Origin: an uncultured Clostridia bacterium
GTDB taxonomy: Bacteria; Bacillota_A; Clostridia; TANB77; CAG-508
Direction: 5' to 3'
Length of the DNA stretch: 22,576 nt
Assembly (NCBI GenBank): GCA_947588915.1
Contig: CANPZA010000011.1
Span: 1 to 22,576, forward strand
Position 1 is the stretch's first letter. The number at the start of each line of letters is the position of its first letter. The notes beneath the pieces are model-generated. The model was not told the origin of the DNA and ran no database searches. It saw only the letters and a list, made by a program, of their open reading frames with translations. Shown here in pieces: positions 7,273 through 17,711 of the stretch. Position numbers and translations under genes: made by a program.

Positions 7273-10200
7273 TTATTCATCTATTGTAGAAATTCCAAGT
7301 GTAATTTCTTCTAGTACATCTAACAGTACTTTTACAGTATCTAATGCTGTAAATATTGGAATATTATTTTCAACTGCACATCTTCTAATTAGAGCTCCAT
7401 CTACTTCACTATCTATGGAATCCAAATTTCTAGTATTAATTACATAATTTACATATCCTTTCCTTATGGATTGTAATATTTCATCACTACCATCACTAAT
7501 TTTTTTCTTTATTCTCGTTCTAATGCCATGTTCTTTTAAAAACATTGCTGTTCCTTTTGTTGCTTCAATATTGAATCCTAAATTATAGAATCTTCTAATT
7601 AGTGGAAGTGCTTCTTGTTTATCTTTATCAGCTATTGTTAAAAATATTGTTCCATAATTCGTAAGATGCATTCCAGATGATTGAAGTGCTTTATAAAGTG
7701 CCCTTGTTAATTTTTTATCATATCCTATTGCCTCTCCTGTGGATTTCATTTCTGGAGAAAGATATGCATCTAATCCATTTAGTTTTGAAAATGAGAATGC
7801 TGGTGCTTTTACATACCATTTTTCTTTTTCTTTTGGATATACTTCTGTTATTCCTTGATCTTTTAAAGATTTCCCAAGCATTACCAAAGTTCCTATGTCT
7901 GCTAGAGAATATCCTGTTGATTTTGATATAAATGGAACTGTTCTTGAAGATCTTGGATTAACTTCAATTACATATACATCTTCATTTTTATCTACAATAA
8001 ATTGTATATTGTATAAACCAATAATTCCTATTCCCAAGCCTAATTTTACTGTGTAATCTAATATTTTTTCTTTTGCTTTTTTACTTACGCTAAATGTTGG
8101 ATATATGCTTATACTATCTCCTGAGTGGATTCCTGTTTTTTCAACATGTTCCATTATTCCAGGTACAAATACATCTTTTCCATCACATACTGCATCTACT
8201 TCTAATTCTTTTCCAATTATATATTTATCAACTAGTACTGGTTGTTTTTTATTTATTTCTACTGCTGTTTTCAAATATTTTTCTAATGCTTTTTGACTTG
8301 ATACTATTTGCATTGCTCTACCACCTAATACATAGCTTGGTCTTACTAATACAGGATATCCTATTTCTTTTGCTGCTCTTATTCCATCTTCTATATTAGT
8401 AACTGCTTGCCCTTTTGGTTGTAATAATTTCAATTTTTTCATAATTTTTTCAAATGCATCTCTATTTTCTGCTTTTTCTATGGCATTTACATCTGTTCCT
8501 ATTATTTTTACTCCTAACTTTGAAAGTGGTTCTGCTAAATTTATTGCTGTTTGACCACCTAATGCTGCAATGATTCCTTCTGGTTTTTCTAGTTCAATTA
8601 TATTCATAACATCTTCTACAGTTAATGGTTCAAAATATAATTTATCACTAGTTGTATAGTCTGTTGATACAGTTTCTGGATTATTATTTATTATAATTGC
8701 TTCATATCCTGCTTCTTTTATAGTTTTTATTGCATGTACAGTTGAATAGTCAAATTCTACACCTTGTCCTATCCTTATAGGTCCTGCTCCTAAAACAATA
8801 ATTTTCTTGTTATTACTTATAATTGACTCATTTTCTTCTTCATATGTAGAATAAAAATATGGTACATAACTTTCAAATTCACTACTACATGTGTCTATCA
8901 TTTTATATTTAGGAAATATTTTTTCTTTTTTTCTTAATTGATAAATTTCTTCTTCCTCTTTATCCCATATTTTTGCTATGTACTTGTCACTAAATCCTAT
9001 CTTTTTTAGTCTTTTTAATACTTCTATATTTCCTATATTCTCTGTTAATAGATTTTCTAATTTTACTATATGTCTAATTTTTTCTAAAAAAAACATATCT
9101 ATTTTTGTTATGTTATATATTAAACCTATGTCTACATCTCTTCTTATTAATTCACTAATTGCATAAATTCTATCATCTGTTCCATCTTTTATATATTCCA
9201 TCAATTGTTCTGTTTTGTATTTATCAAATTTATCCATTTGTATATGACATACACCTATTTCTAGAGATCTTACTGCTTTAAGTAAACTTTCCTCAAATGT
9301 TCTTCCTACACTCATTACTTCTCCAGTTGCCTTCATCTGAGTACTTAATTTATTAGAAGCTAATGTAAATTTGTCAAATGGAAATCTTGCTATTTTGCAT
9401 ACAACATAATCTAATGCTGGTTCGAAGCTTGCAGGTGTATTTGCAAGCATTATTTCATCTAATCTCATACCTACTGCAATTTTAGCTGAAACTCTTGCTA
9501 TTGGATATCCGACTTGCTTTTGATGCTAATGCTGATGAACGAGATACTCTAGGATTTACCTCTATTACATAGTATTTAAAGGAATGTGGGTCTAATGCAA
9601 ATTGTACATTACATCCTCCTTCTATTCTTAATGCTCTAATTATTTTCAAGCTACTATCTCTTAATAATTGATATTCTTTATTTGTAAGAGTTTGACTTGG
9701 TGCAACTACTATTGAATCTCCTGTATGTATTCCTACTGGATCTAAATTTTCCATATTACATACTGTTATAGCGGTATCGTTTTTATCTCTTATTACCTCA
9801 TATTCTATTTCTTTATATCCTTTTATGCTTTTTTCTACTAGAACTTGATTTACTGGCGAAAGACTTAATGCATGTTTTATTAGTTCTTCTAATTCTTCTT
9901 CATTATCAGCAAAACCTCCGACCTGTTCCTCCTAATGTAAATGCTGGTCTTAATACTACTGGATATCCTATTTTTCTTGCAGCCATTTTTCCTTCTTCTT
10001 CTGTTGTTGCTATTATTGATTCTAATGTTGGTTCTCCAATAGACTCACATAATTTCTTAAATTTTTCTCTATCTTCAGCTTTTTCAATGGAATCACTACT
10101 TGTGCCTAAAAGTTCTACTTGGCATTCTTGTAATACTCCCTTTTTATACAATTGCATTGCTATATTAAGACCTGTTTGTCCTCCTATTCCTGGCAATATT

Positions 10201-10454
10201 GCATCTGGTCTTTCATATCTTATTATTTTGGCTACATATTCTATTGTTAATGGTTCCATATAAACTTTGTCTGCAATCGTTGTATCTGTCATTATTGTAG
10301 CTGGATTTGAGTTTACTAATATTACTTTATATCCTTCTTCTTTTAGTGCTAAACATGCTTGTGTTCCTGCATAATCAAATTCTGCTGCTTGTCCTATTAC
10401 AATTGGTCCTGAACCTATTACTAGTACTGTTTTTATATCTTTTCTTTTTGGCAT
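7273..10454 (-). CDS. carB: Carbamoyl-phosphate synthase large subunit, two CGG +1 recoding sites
   Basis: Makes carbamoyl phosphate from bicarbonate, ammonia (channelled from CarA) and two ATP. The start is ATG 10454 ([20 protein letters not shown]). Three frame segments of 178, 136 and 746 codons (the last with the stop) join by skipping one C at each CGG, giving 1059 aa, close to the usual ~1070. Site 1 becomes Gly179 in the first ATP-grasp glycine-rich loop ([15 protein letters not shown]). Site 2 becomes Gly315 ([17 protein letters not shown]). The second half repeats the architecture ([44 protein letters not shown]). The C terminus is the MGS-like allosteric domain. It lies 17 bases after carA and is followed by a terminator. 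Confidence 0.96.
9508..9511 (-). other. +1 recoding site CGGA, carB site 2
   Basis: Coding strand AGT CGG ATA; the product requires Ala-Ser-(C)GGA-Tyr-Pro-Ile-Ala, giving Gly315. The unshifted frame ends about 10 codons later. Confidence 0.94.
9917..9920 (-). other. +1 recoding site CGGA, carB site 1
   Basis: Coding strand GGT CGG AGG TTT TGC TGA; the product requires Gly-Gly-Thr-Gly-(C)GGA-Gly-Phe-Ala, giving Gly179 in the ATP-grasp loop. The unshifted frame stops after 4 codons. Confidence 0.94.
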
Positions 10455-10471
10455 TTTTCTTTCCTTCTTTC

Positions 10472-11560
10472 TTATTTATTTTCTTCTATTAATTTTATAA
10501 ATTTATCAAATAAGTAATTACTATCTTGTGGTCCAGGACTACTTTCTGGATGATATTGCACACTAAATATTTTATCTTCCATGCATTCCACTCCTTCTAC
10601 TGTATTATCTAGAATATTTTTATGTGTAACTTTTAATTTCGTTTTTTCTAATGAATCTTCATCCACTGCATAACTATGATTTTGACTTGTTATTTCTATT
10701 TTGTCTGTTTCTAAATTTATTACTGGATGATTTCCTCCTCTATGACCAAATTTTAATTTATATGTTTTGGCTCCATATGCAAGGCTTATCATTTGATGTC
10801 CTAAACATATTCCAAAAATTGGGTATTTTCCTTTTAGTTTTTTAACTAAATTTATTACTTCTTGCACATCTTCTGGATTACCTGGTCCATTTGATAAAAA
10901 TATTCCATCTGGTTTTAATTCTTCTATTTCTTTAGCAGTTGTATTAAATGGAACTACCGTTACATTACATCCTCTTCTATTTAAGCTTCTTACAATATTT
11001 AATTTTATTCCACAATCTACTGCTACAATGTTATACTTTTGATTTGCTGTTCGTGAATACCATCTTTTTTTACAACTTACTTTTGATACAGCATCTTTTG
11101 GAATATCATATTCTTGTAATTTTTTTAATGCTTTTTGTTTACTTGTTTTAATATCTGTTATTATTACTTTCCTGCTTCCTTTTTCTCTTATACTTCTTGT
11201 TAATTTTCTTGTATCAATTCCAGATATTCCAGGTATGTCATTTTCCTCTAAATATTCTGATAAAGTTTTAGTATATCTAAAATTACTTGGATAGTTATTA
11301 TATTCTCTTACTGCCATTGCCCCAATAGTTGGTTGCTTTGTTTCATAATCATCATCTGTTATTCCATAATTTCCGATTAGTGGATATGTCATAACTACCA
11401 TTTGATATGTATATGATGGATCTGATACTATTTCTTGATATCCTACCATTGATGTATTAAATACTATTTCACATATTGCTTCTTTATTTGCTCCAAATCC
11501 GAATCCATAGTATTCTTCCCCATCTTCTAATACAATTTTTCTATCAAATTCTTTCATCAT
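10472..11560 (-). CDS. carA: Carbamoyl-phosphate synthase small subunit (glutaminase)
   Basis: 362 aa, full length and uninterrupted. Hydrolyses glutamine and passes ammonia to CarB. The N-terminal domain is typical ([42 protein letters not shown]). The C-terminal class I amidotransferase domain has Cys252 in FGICLGHQ and the His/Glu pair in [13 protein letters not shown]. Two adjacent ATG codons start the gene after GGAGAGG; either could be used. One arginine is coded by CGA (WYSRTA), showing that this CGN codon still means Arg. It heads the carAB operon behind the leader described separately. Confidence 0.97.
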   Translation of the reverse strand: MMKEFDRKIVLEDGEEYYGFGFGANKEAICEIVFNTSMVGYQEIVSDPSYTYQMVVMTYPLIGNYGITDDDYETKQPTIGAMAVREYNNYPSNFRYTKTLSEYLEENDIPGISGIDTRKLTRSIREKGSRKVIITDIKTSKQKALKKLQEYDIPKDAVSKVSCKKRWYSRTANQKYNIVAVDCGIKLNIVRSLNRRGCNVTVVPFNTTAKEIEELKPDGIFLSNGPGNPEDVQEVINLVKKLKGKYPIFGICLGHQMISLAYGAKTYKLKFGHRGGNHPVINLETDKIEITSQNHSYAVDEDSLEKTKLKVTHKNILDNTVEGVECMEDKIFSVQYHPESSPGPQDSNYLFDKFIKLIEENK

Positions 11561-11585
11561 TTATTTTCCTCTCCTTTATTTTTGC

Positions 11586-11616
11586 AAAAAAAAATAAGGA
11601 ATAAATATCCTTATTT
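11586..11616 (-). terminator. Leader terminator (candidate attenuator) before carAB
   Basis: A 9-bp stem (AAATAAGGA / TCCTTATTT on the plus strand) with a 7-base loop leads on the minus strand into six or more T residues. It lies between the car promoter and carA, 26 bases before the carA start. The stop codon of the leader ORF overlaps the first bases of the stem, so a terminating ribosome would mask it. Confidence 0.75.
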
Positions 11617-11698
11617 AAAATAGAAATATAAAAGAAAAAACTATTAAATAAGCATTTGATAATACTATTAAATTCGCTTTTGTTCTATAGTTTTTCAT
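11615..11698 (-). CDS. 27-aa leader peptide upstream of carAB
   Basis: A short ORF starts with ATG after AGAGGGA (8-base spacing) and reads MKNYRTKANLIVLSNAYLIV followed by FSFIFLF. Its last ten codons are strikingly U-rich in mRNA (Ile-Val-Phe-Ser-Phe-Ile-Phe-Leu-Phe-stop). The TAA overlaps the upstream arm of the leader terminator. The arrangement (leader ORF, U-rich tract, terminator, pyrimidine gene) matches the logic of Escherichia coli pyrBI, where a UTP-limited polymerase pauses in the U tract and the trailing ribosome prevents the hairpin. It contains only one arginine codon, which argues against arginine-codon attenuation. It could instead be a small membrane peptide. Confidence 0.6.
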   Translation of the reverse strand: MKNYRTKANLIVLSNAYLIVFSFIFLF

Positions 11699-11762
11699 TT
11701 TTTATTCCCTCTTTTTGCTATTTTTGTTTTAAATGTAATTTTTTGTTTTTTACATTTTTTCT

Positions 11763-11791
11763 ATTATAACAATGTGAATTTTTATTTGCAA
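11763..11791 (-). promoter_or_regulatory. Promoter of the carAB operon
   Basis: TTGCAA and a perfect TATAAT are separated by 17 bases. The predicted RNA start is near 11756, where an 8-bp hairpin (11731-11757) would form at the 5' end; it is about 58 bases before the leader ATG. Confidence 0.8.
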
Positions 11792-11828
11792 TAGTTATTT
11801 AAAAATTTTTTATAAATTTTTTTTATTT

Positions 11829-11858
11829 ATATTTATCTTTATATTTATCTTTATATTT
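11829..11858. repeat. Short 12-bp tandem repeat
   Basis: ATATTTATCTTT is repeated twice and followed by a partial third copy, between the gap terminator and the car promoter. It is probably simple AT-rich slippage DNA. The rest of the 355-base gap 11561-11915 is accounted for by the car leader, the car promoter and the gap terminator. Confidence 0.7.
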
Positions 11859-11859
11859 C

Positions 11860-11897
11860 AAAAAACAATCTAAAGTTTTATCCTTTAGATTGTTTTT
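11860..11897 (-). terminator. Intrinsic terminator of gap
   Basis: A perfect 15-bp stem (AAAAACAATCTAAAG and its reverse complement) with a 7-base loop is followed by T residues on the minus strand. It lies 18 bases after the gap stop and isolates gap from carAB. Confidence 0.92.
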
Positions 11898-11915
11898 ATA
11901 TAATAATTAACTTTT

Positions 11916-12941
<1,026 letters not shown>

Positions 12942-12977
12942 TTAATATAGTATTACCCAATTCACTTAGGCAATATC

Positions 12978-13006
12978 ATTCTATAACAAAAACGAACAGT
13001 TTGCAA
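12978..13006 (-). promoter_or_regulatory. Promoter of gap
   Basis: TTGCAA and TAGAAT are separated by 17 bases, about 57 bases upstream of the gap start. Confidence 0.65.
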
Positions 13007-13028
13007 GTACTTTTTTATTTTTATTTTG

Positions 13029-13057
13029 GGTAAATTTGGGACAGGCACAAGTTTACC
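13029..13057 (-). repeat. REP element, GGGACAGGCAC family, downstream of the transposase
   Basis: A 29-bp element bounded by GGTAAA and TTTACC with the core GGGACAGGCACAA. It is in inverted orientation to the copies at 13962 and 16013. With the copy at 13962 it brackets the RAYT gene. Confidence 0.85.
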
Positions 13058-13061
13058 TCTT

Positions 13062-13862
13062 TTAAGTTTCATAAATAGCTTTTCTAATTACTCTAATATT
13101 AATTCCTAGTATTCTTGACATTTGAGGTTGTGTCATTCCTTTTATATTTATTAACTTTCTTATAATATAATCTCTATAATTTTTATTATAGCTCTGTATT
13201 TCCTGAATATTATTAATGCCTAATTTTTTCTTTATAAAATAAATTATTTCATCATCTGTTAACTTATTTCTCATTTCATATTCCAGTAGTTCAATACTTT
13301 CTTCAAATTTTATAGTCTTTCTGTTAAAATTATAAAATTCTTCTTTTGCTTTATCTTTCTGCAAAGGTATCACTGACAAAATTTCTTCTGTATCAGTAAT
13401 CTTATTTTTTATATTTGTTTTATTTTCTTCAAAATATTCTAGATAACTACTCCATATATATTTATCAATTTCACTTATACCTGATTTTACGGGATTTTGG
13501 TGGATATACCTAATTAGATTAAAAACATAATAAAGACTTTCAACATTTCTACTATTAAATCTATTTTCGAATAAATGACCTTTCCTCTGATATTTTTTAT
13601 TAAAATAATTTGCATAACTTGTTGTTATACTATGAATTATCTGAGATAATTTTTGATTTTCATCTTTGATTTCTAAATGGATATGATTTGGCATTAAGAC
13701 ATATGAATATAATTTATATGAAAACTTCTCCTTTGTATTTTTAATAATTTCTTGAAACTTAAAATAATCTTGATTTTCAAAAAAAATATCTTGCTGATTT
13801 ATACCTCGTAACATACAATGATATATTTTATTGTTACTCAGTCTTCTTGCTTGTCTGGGCAA
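13062..13862 (-). CDS. REP-associated tyrosine transposase (RAYT, Y1_Tnp family)
   Basis: 266 aa. Start chosen at TTG 13862 because a near-perfect AAGGAGGTGA ribosome binding site lies just upstream (MPRQARRLSNNKIYHCMLRG). The HUH metal-binding pair is His60/His62 in LMPNHIHLEI. Candidate nucleophilic tyrosines are Tyr111, Tyr112 and Tyr119 in LYYVFNLIRYIHQNPVKSG. YQRKGHLFENRF is a typical RAYT segment. The C terminus ends in a helix-turn-helix (MTQPQMSRILGINIRVIRKA), giving DNA recognition. RAYTs are single-copy housekeeping-type relatives of IS200/IS605 TnpA that act on REP hairpins; the flanking inverted REPs fit this. CGA is used for Arg (MLRG), and there is no CGG. Confidence 0.93.
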   Translation of the reverse strand: MPRQARRLSNNKIYHCMLRGINQQDIFFENQDYFKFQEIIKNTKEKFSYKLYSYVLMPNHIHLEIKDENQKLSQIIHSITTSYANYFNKKYQRKGHLFENRFNSRNVESLYYVFNLIRYIHQNPVKSGISEIDKYIWSSYLEYFEENKTNIKNKITDTEEILSVIPLQKDKAKEEFYNFNRKTIKFEESIELLEYEMRNKLTDDEIIYFIKKKLGINNIQEIQSYNKNYRDYIIRKLINIKGMTQPQMSRILGINIRVIRKAIYET

Positions 13863-13897
13863 TATTTCACCTCCTTAAAATAAAATAAATATTAAAA

Positions 13898-13926
13898 AGT
13901 ATAACACATATTTTTGAATATTGCTA
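13898..13926 (-). promoter_or_regulatory. Promoter of the RAYT gene
   Basis: TAGCAA and TATACT are separated by 17 bases, about 36 bases upstream of the TTG start. Confidence 0.55.
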
Positions 13927-13961
13927 TACTTTTTTACATTTTTTTACAATTTTATTTAAAA

Positions 13962-13990
13962 GGTAAAGTTGTGCCTGTCCCAATTTTACC
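13962..13990 (+). repeat. REP element, GGGACAGGCAC family, upstream of the transposase
   Basis: A 29-bp element starting GGTAAA and ending TTTACC with the core TTGTGCCTGTCCC, that is, the reverse complement of the copy at 13029 with about three differences. It lies 9 bases beyond the stop of the glucoamylase-like gene. Confidence 0.85.
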
Positions 13991-13999
13991 CCCTCAATT

Positions 14000-15967
14000 T
14001 TACCTTTTGCCATATAATTTTTCTAATACTATTATAAACATTGCATGTGACCATCCTAGCCCTAATACCCAATTTGGCTTTAATGTTTCATTATCTATTT
14101 GTTCTCCTAATAGATTGTGTTTTCCTGCTGTTTTTATTACAAAATCAAATGTTTCTTTTGCTTTTTTCTTTTCTCCGGTTTCTATATAATATAAAGTCAT
14201 CCATAAATTTGCAATAGGCCAAGGATTTCCATTCATATAATGGTCTTGCTCAAATCTTTGATATCCTCCTGTATATGTCCTAATAGATAAATTTATCCTT
14301 TCTATTGTATTTAAAATCTTTTTCTCTTTTGGCTTAAATACTTTGAATGGTGTTACTGCACCTATAATGCTTATATCCATTTTTTTGTCTTCTGGATTTC
14401 TTACATAAGATTTTTTTTCTTCATCATACATATTTTCATTAATGTATTTTTTAATTTCAGTTTGTATTTTTTCTAATTCTCTTTCATTTTTTACTATTTT
14501 TTCTTCTTTCAGCCTATTGTTTTCAAAATCAGATGCCTTATCTCCTAAAACTTTATAAATTTTTATAATACAATCAAATGCTGCATAAATACTTGCTAAT
14601 GAATATAAATGTATTCCTTCACACATTTCCCATATATCATAACTTATATGATATCTATGTCCTTGTCTGTCTAGTTGTTTTTCTATATCTTGTCCTACTT
14701 TATCTTTGTCGTGTTCATCTGTTCCTTCAATATTTAACCAGTCTTTTACATACTTTTTTAAAAATTCTACTGCTTTTTCACACATTTGAAGATTATCTTT
14801 TAAAAATTTTTCTGATTTAGTAAATTTATAATGTTCATATACACCATACACAACACTTGCAGTTTCATCTACTTGATATCCCCAACATGGTGCTAAACTT
14901 CCATCTGTATAGAATCTTTGCTCCCACATTCCATTTTTACTTTGTGTCTTTTTACAAAATACTTTATAGAATTTTTCGGTTTCTTTACTCATATTTAAAA
15001 TATCTAATGCTTTAGTTACAAACACAGCATCTCTTGTCCAACAATATGCATATCTTCCACAATGCGTAAAATTTTCATCTACTTCTGGTGATGCTATTAT
15101 CCCACCTGTTTCTTGATTTATAAGTAGAGGGAATAATAATATGCTTCTTTTATAAATATCATATATCTTCTCTTCATAGCTATTTTCCGGTTCTTTAAGA
15201 TTTAATCCATTATGTGTCTTTATATATTTTCTCCAATATGTTTTTGTATTATTAAATTCTTTATGCAAATCTATCTTTCTTACTCTTTGTATTTCACTTT
15301 CTATTGATGAAATATTTTTGTTTTCATCTATTAGTACAAAAATCTCTAATGTTTTTTTCTCTTGAGGTTTGATTGTTCCTAAATCATAACAAATACTAGA
15401 ATCTTTTGACATTCCAATATAATCTTTGTCATAAATTTCTCCTCTACCTATGTTTTCTTTGCTACCATTTATCTGATAGTTTGATATCTTTTGCCCTTTT
15501 GCAAATGTTGAAACGCAAAAATCATGAGCATATTGCATCATTCCTTCATCAAGCACTTTACAGCCAACTTGATTATTATAATCTGATAATAGTTCCGAAT
15601 GTATATAAAATGCTGTATCTAAATTGATTTTTCCATCATTTAAGAAAATATATTTTTTTACTAATACATTTTCTTTGATCATAACATAGTCTGTTTGTAC
15701 TACTTTCAAATTGAAATATGTATTTGTTATCTCTGTATTCAATATATTTGTATCTGTATCATAATATTGCTTGTAATTGTTATTTACATCATCATGTAAA
15801 TATATTAAATCCGAATTATTTATTTTTACTCCTGTATGAAAAAAATTAATATATTGCCTATTATCTTTACTTGGGAAATAAATTCTTTGCATTTCTCCTT
15901 TACTTGTAAATGTTGCTATCATGTTTTTATTTCCAATTATTGCTTCATTATAATATTTATTTTCCAT
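14000..15967 (-). CDS. Glycoside hydrolase family 15 (glucoamylase-like) protein
   Basis: 655 aa, intact. The first ~240 residues form the beta-rich N-terminal domain of prokaryotic GH15 enzymes. The (alpha/alpha)6 catalytic part follows with GRYAYCWTRDAVFVTKALDI (about 303-322), GMWEQRFYTDGSL, and the candidate general acid Glu447 in SYDIWEMCEGIHLYS. MNGNPWPIANLWMTLYYIETGE follows, and the candidate general base Glu622 is in LLGEQID. The family releases glucose or trehalose-derived units from alpha-glucans or cleaves related disaccharides. No signal peptide is seen, so action on internal glycogen-like polymer or trehalose is likely (inference). A REP element lies on each side. It has no in-frame CGG. 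Confidence 0.88.
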   Translation of the reverse strand: MENKYYNEAIIGNKNMIATFTSKGEMQRIYFPSKDNRQYINFFHTGVKINNSDLIYLHDDVNNNYKQYYDTDTNILNTEITNTYFNLKVVQTDYVMIKENVLVKKYIFLNDGKINLDTAFYIHSELLSDYNNQVGCKVLDEGMMQYAHDFCVSTFAKGQKISNYQINGSKENIGRGEIYDKDYIGMSKDSSICYDLGTIKPQEKKTLEIFVLIDENKNISSIESEIQRVRKIDLHKEFNNTKTYWRKYIKTHNGLNLKEPENSYEEKIYDIYKRSILLFPLLINQETGGIIASPEVDENFTHCGRYAYCWTRDAVFVTKALDILNMSKETEKFYKVFCKKTQSKNGMWEQRFYTDGSLAPCWGYQVDETASVVYGVYEHYKFTKSEKFLKDNLQMCEKAVEFLKKYVKDWLNIEGTDEHDKDKVGQDIEKQLDRQGHRYHISYDIWEMCEGIHLYSLASIYAAFDCIIKIYKVLGDKASDFENNRLKEEKIVKNERELEKIQTEIKKYINENMYDEEKKSYVRNPEDKKMDISIIGAVTPFKVFKPKEKKILNTIERINLSIRTYTGGYQRFEQDHYMNGNPWPIANLWMTLYYIETGEKKKAKETFDFVIKTAGKHNLLGEQIDNETLKPNWVLGLGWSHAMFIIVLEKLYGKR

Positions 15968-16012
15968 TTTTTATTCCTCTTTCTTATAAACAAATAACCA
16001 TTTTTACATAAA

Positions 16013-16041
16013 GGTAACATTGTGCCTGTCCCAACTTTACC
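16013..16041 (+). repeat. REP element, GGGACAGGCAC family, third copy
   Basis: A 29-bp element starting GGTAAC and ending TTTACC, with the core TTGTGCCTGTCCC, same orientation as the copy at 13962. It sits 1 base past the beta-CASP stop, between that gene and the GH15 gene. The 75-base gap holds nothing else that I can identify. Confidence 0.83.
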
Positions 16042-16042
16042 C

Positions 16043-17697
16043 TTAACCTTCTATTACGTTTATTATTTGTTTTTCTAATTCTTTTATCTTTTCGTTTATT
16101 CTAAATATGTCTTCATCTTTTAGATTTTTGTCATTTACATCTTGTCTTACATATGTATCCATATCTTTCATTTCATCTTTTAATTTTTCTAGTCGCTTGA
16201 TTAATTCTGTTCTTATTGTTGCAACTGCTTTTCTTTGTATTTTGTTTGTCATTTGTATTGTGCTTTCTATTCCATTTATTTCATAAGTTTCTCCAAATTC
16301 TGGTATTGTGACTGAAATGTTTGCTTCTTTTTCTATTTTTTCTTTTAACACCTCTTGTGATTCAATTTCTCCATGTACTAAAAATATGTGTTTTGGTTTA
16401 TTTATAAAAGAATATATAAAGTTCATTAATCCTTCTTGATCTGCATGTCCTGAATATCCTTCTATATATTCAATTCTTGCATTTACAGCTATTTCTTCTC
16501 CAAATATTTTTACAGTTTTTGCCCCATTTACAATATTATATCCTAAAGTTCCAGGTGCTTGGTATCCTACGAATAGTATTGTTGATTTTGGATTCCACAA
16601 GTTGTGTTTTAAATGATGTTTTATTCTTCCTACTTCACACATTCCACTTGCAGATATTATAATACTTGGTGTTGGATCTTCATTTAAAGCTTTTGATTCT
16701 TCTGTACTTTGTGCAAATTTAAGTCCTGGAAATTCAAGTGGATTATCTCCTTTTATTATTTCTTCCTTTATTTCTGGTTCGAAAAGATTCATATTTTCTC
16801 TGAATACTTCAGTTGCAGATATTGCAAGTGGACTGTCAACATACACATTTGCTTTCATTAAAGTTTTATATTTTTTAATGAATTCTTCATCATCTTTTAT
16901 TTCTTTTAATTTGTTTAATTCATATAAAATCTCTTGTGTTCTTCCTACTGCAAATGAAGGTATTACAACAGTTCCTTCATTGTCTAATGTTTCTGATACA
17001 ATATTTAAGAAAAGTTCTGCTTTTTCATCATTTCTTAAATGTAATCTACTTCCATATGTTGATTCCATTATCAAATAGTCTGCTGATTCTATCATTGTTG
17101 GAGAGTCAAGTAGTGGTATATCATTATTTCCTAAATCTCCTGTAAATACTGTTTTGGTTTCTTTTCCATCTTCTTTTGTCCATAGTTCAATAATACTAGA
17201 GCCTAACATGTGTCCTGCATCATTAAATCTTACATGTATATCTTCTGTTATTTCTATAATTTCATCATATTGTACTGGTTCAAATATTTCTAGTGATCTT
17301 GCTGCTTGTTCTGCTGTATATAGTGGCTCAATTTCTTTTTCACCTTTTCTTTTTCTTTTTTTATTTTTCCATTGATTTTCCATTTCTTGAATATGACCGG
17401 CTATCTGGTAACATTAAGGCACATAAATCACATGTTGCTTTATGTGCATAAATTTTATTTCTAAATCCTTCATTATATAATTTAGGAATTCTTCCTGAAT
17501 GATCTATATGTGCATGTGTTAATAGCATAAAATCTATATCACTTGGCATGAATTCAAATTCTTCTTCATTTTGTGTTTCTATTTCTGCTTTTCCTTGCCA
17601 CATCCCACAATCAACTAAAAATTTTTTTCCGACATGCTTCTACTAAAAAGTTTGAACCTGTAACAGTCTTTGTCGCACCTAAAAATGTTATTTTCAT
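16043..17697 (-). CDS. Beta-CASP metallo-beta-lactamase-fold hydrolase (RNase-like), two CGG +1 sites
   Basis: Start ATG 17697 after GGAGG (MKITFLGATKTVTGSNFLVE). Joining three segments by skipping one C at each CGG gives 550 aa. Site 1 becomes Gly23 (EACGKKFLVDCGMWQG). Site 2 becomes Gly100 (MLPDSGHIQEMEN) and is the only CGGU case. Zinc motifs are LTHAHIDHSGR (motif 2), FNDAGHMLGS and FTGDLGN. The beta-CASP region has VIPSFAVGRTQEILY, VYVDSPLAI, IIISASGMCEVGR and GYSGHADQEGL, and HIFLVHGE closes the core. A Lys/Glu-rich helix ends the protein. By family it is a zinc-dependent endo- or exoribonuclease of the CPSF/YsnF-like type; the substrate is unknown. It lies 14 bases after the 527-aa gene. 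Confidence 0.92.
17396..17399 (-). other. +1 recoding site CGGU, beta-CASP site 2
   Basis: Coding strand AGC CGG TCA; the product requires Asp-Ser-(C)GGU-His-Ile-Gln, giving Gly100. It is the only site followed by U rather than A. Confidence 0.92.
17628..17631 (-). other. +1 recoding site CGGA, beta-CASP site 1
   Basis: Coding strand TGT CGG AAA; the product requires Ala-Cys-(C)GGA-Lys-Lys-Phe-Leu-Val-Asp-Cys-Gly, giving Gly23. The unshifted frame ends after 6 codons. Confidence 0.92.
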
Positions 17698-17711
17698 ATA
17701 ATTTTCCTCCA

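Noticed and set aside
9917..9935. Shine-Dalgarno-stimulated programmed frameshift at carB site 1 (AGGAGG lies a few bases upstream).
   Set aside because: The AGGAGG is simply the coding of the conserved Leu-Gly-Gly, and no such element is present at the other ten sites.
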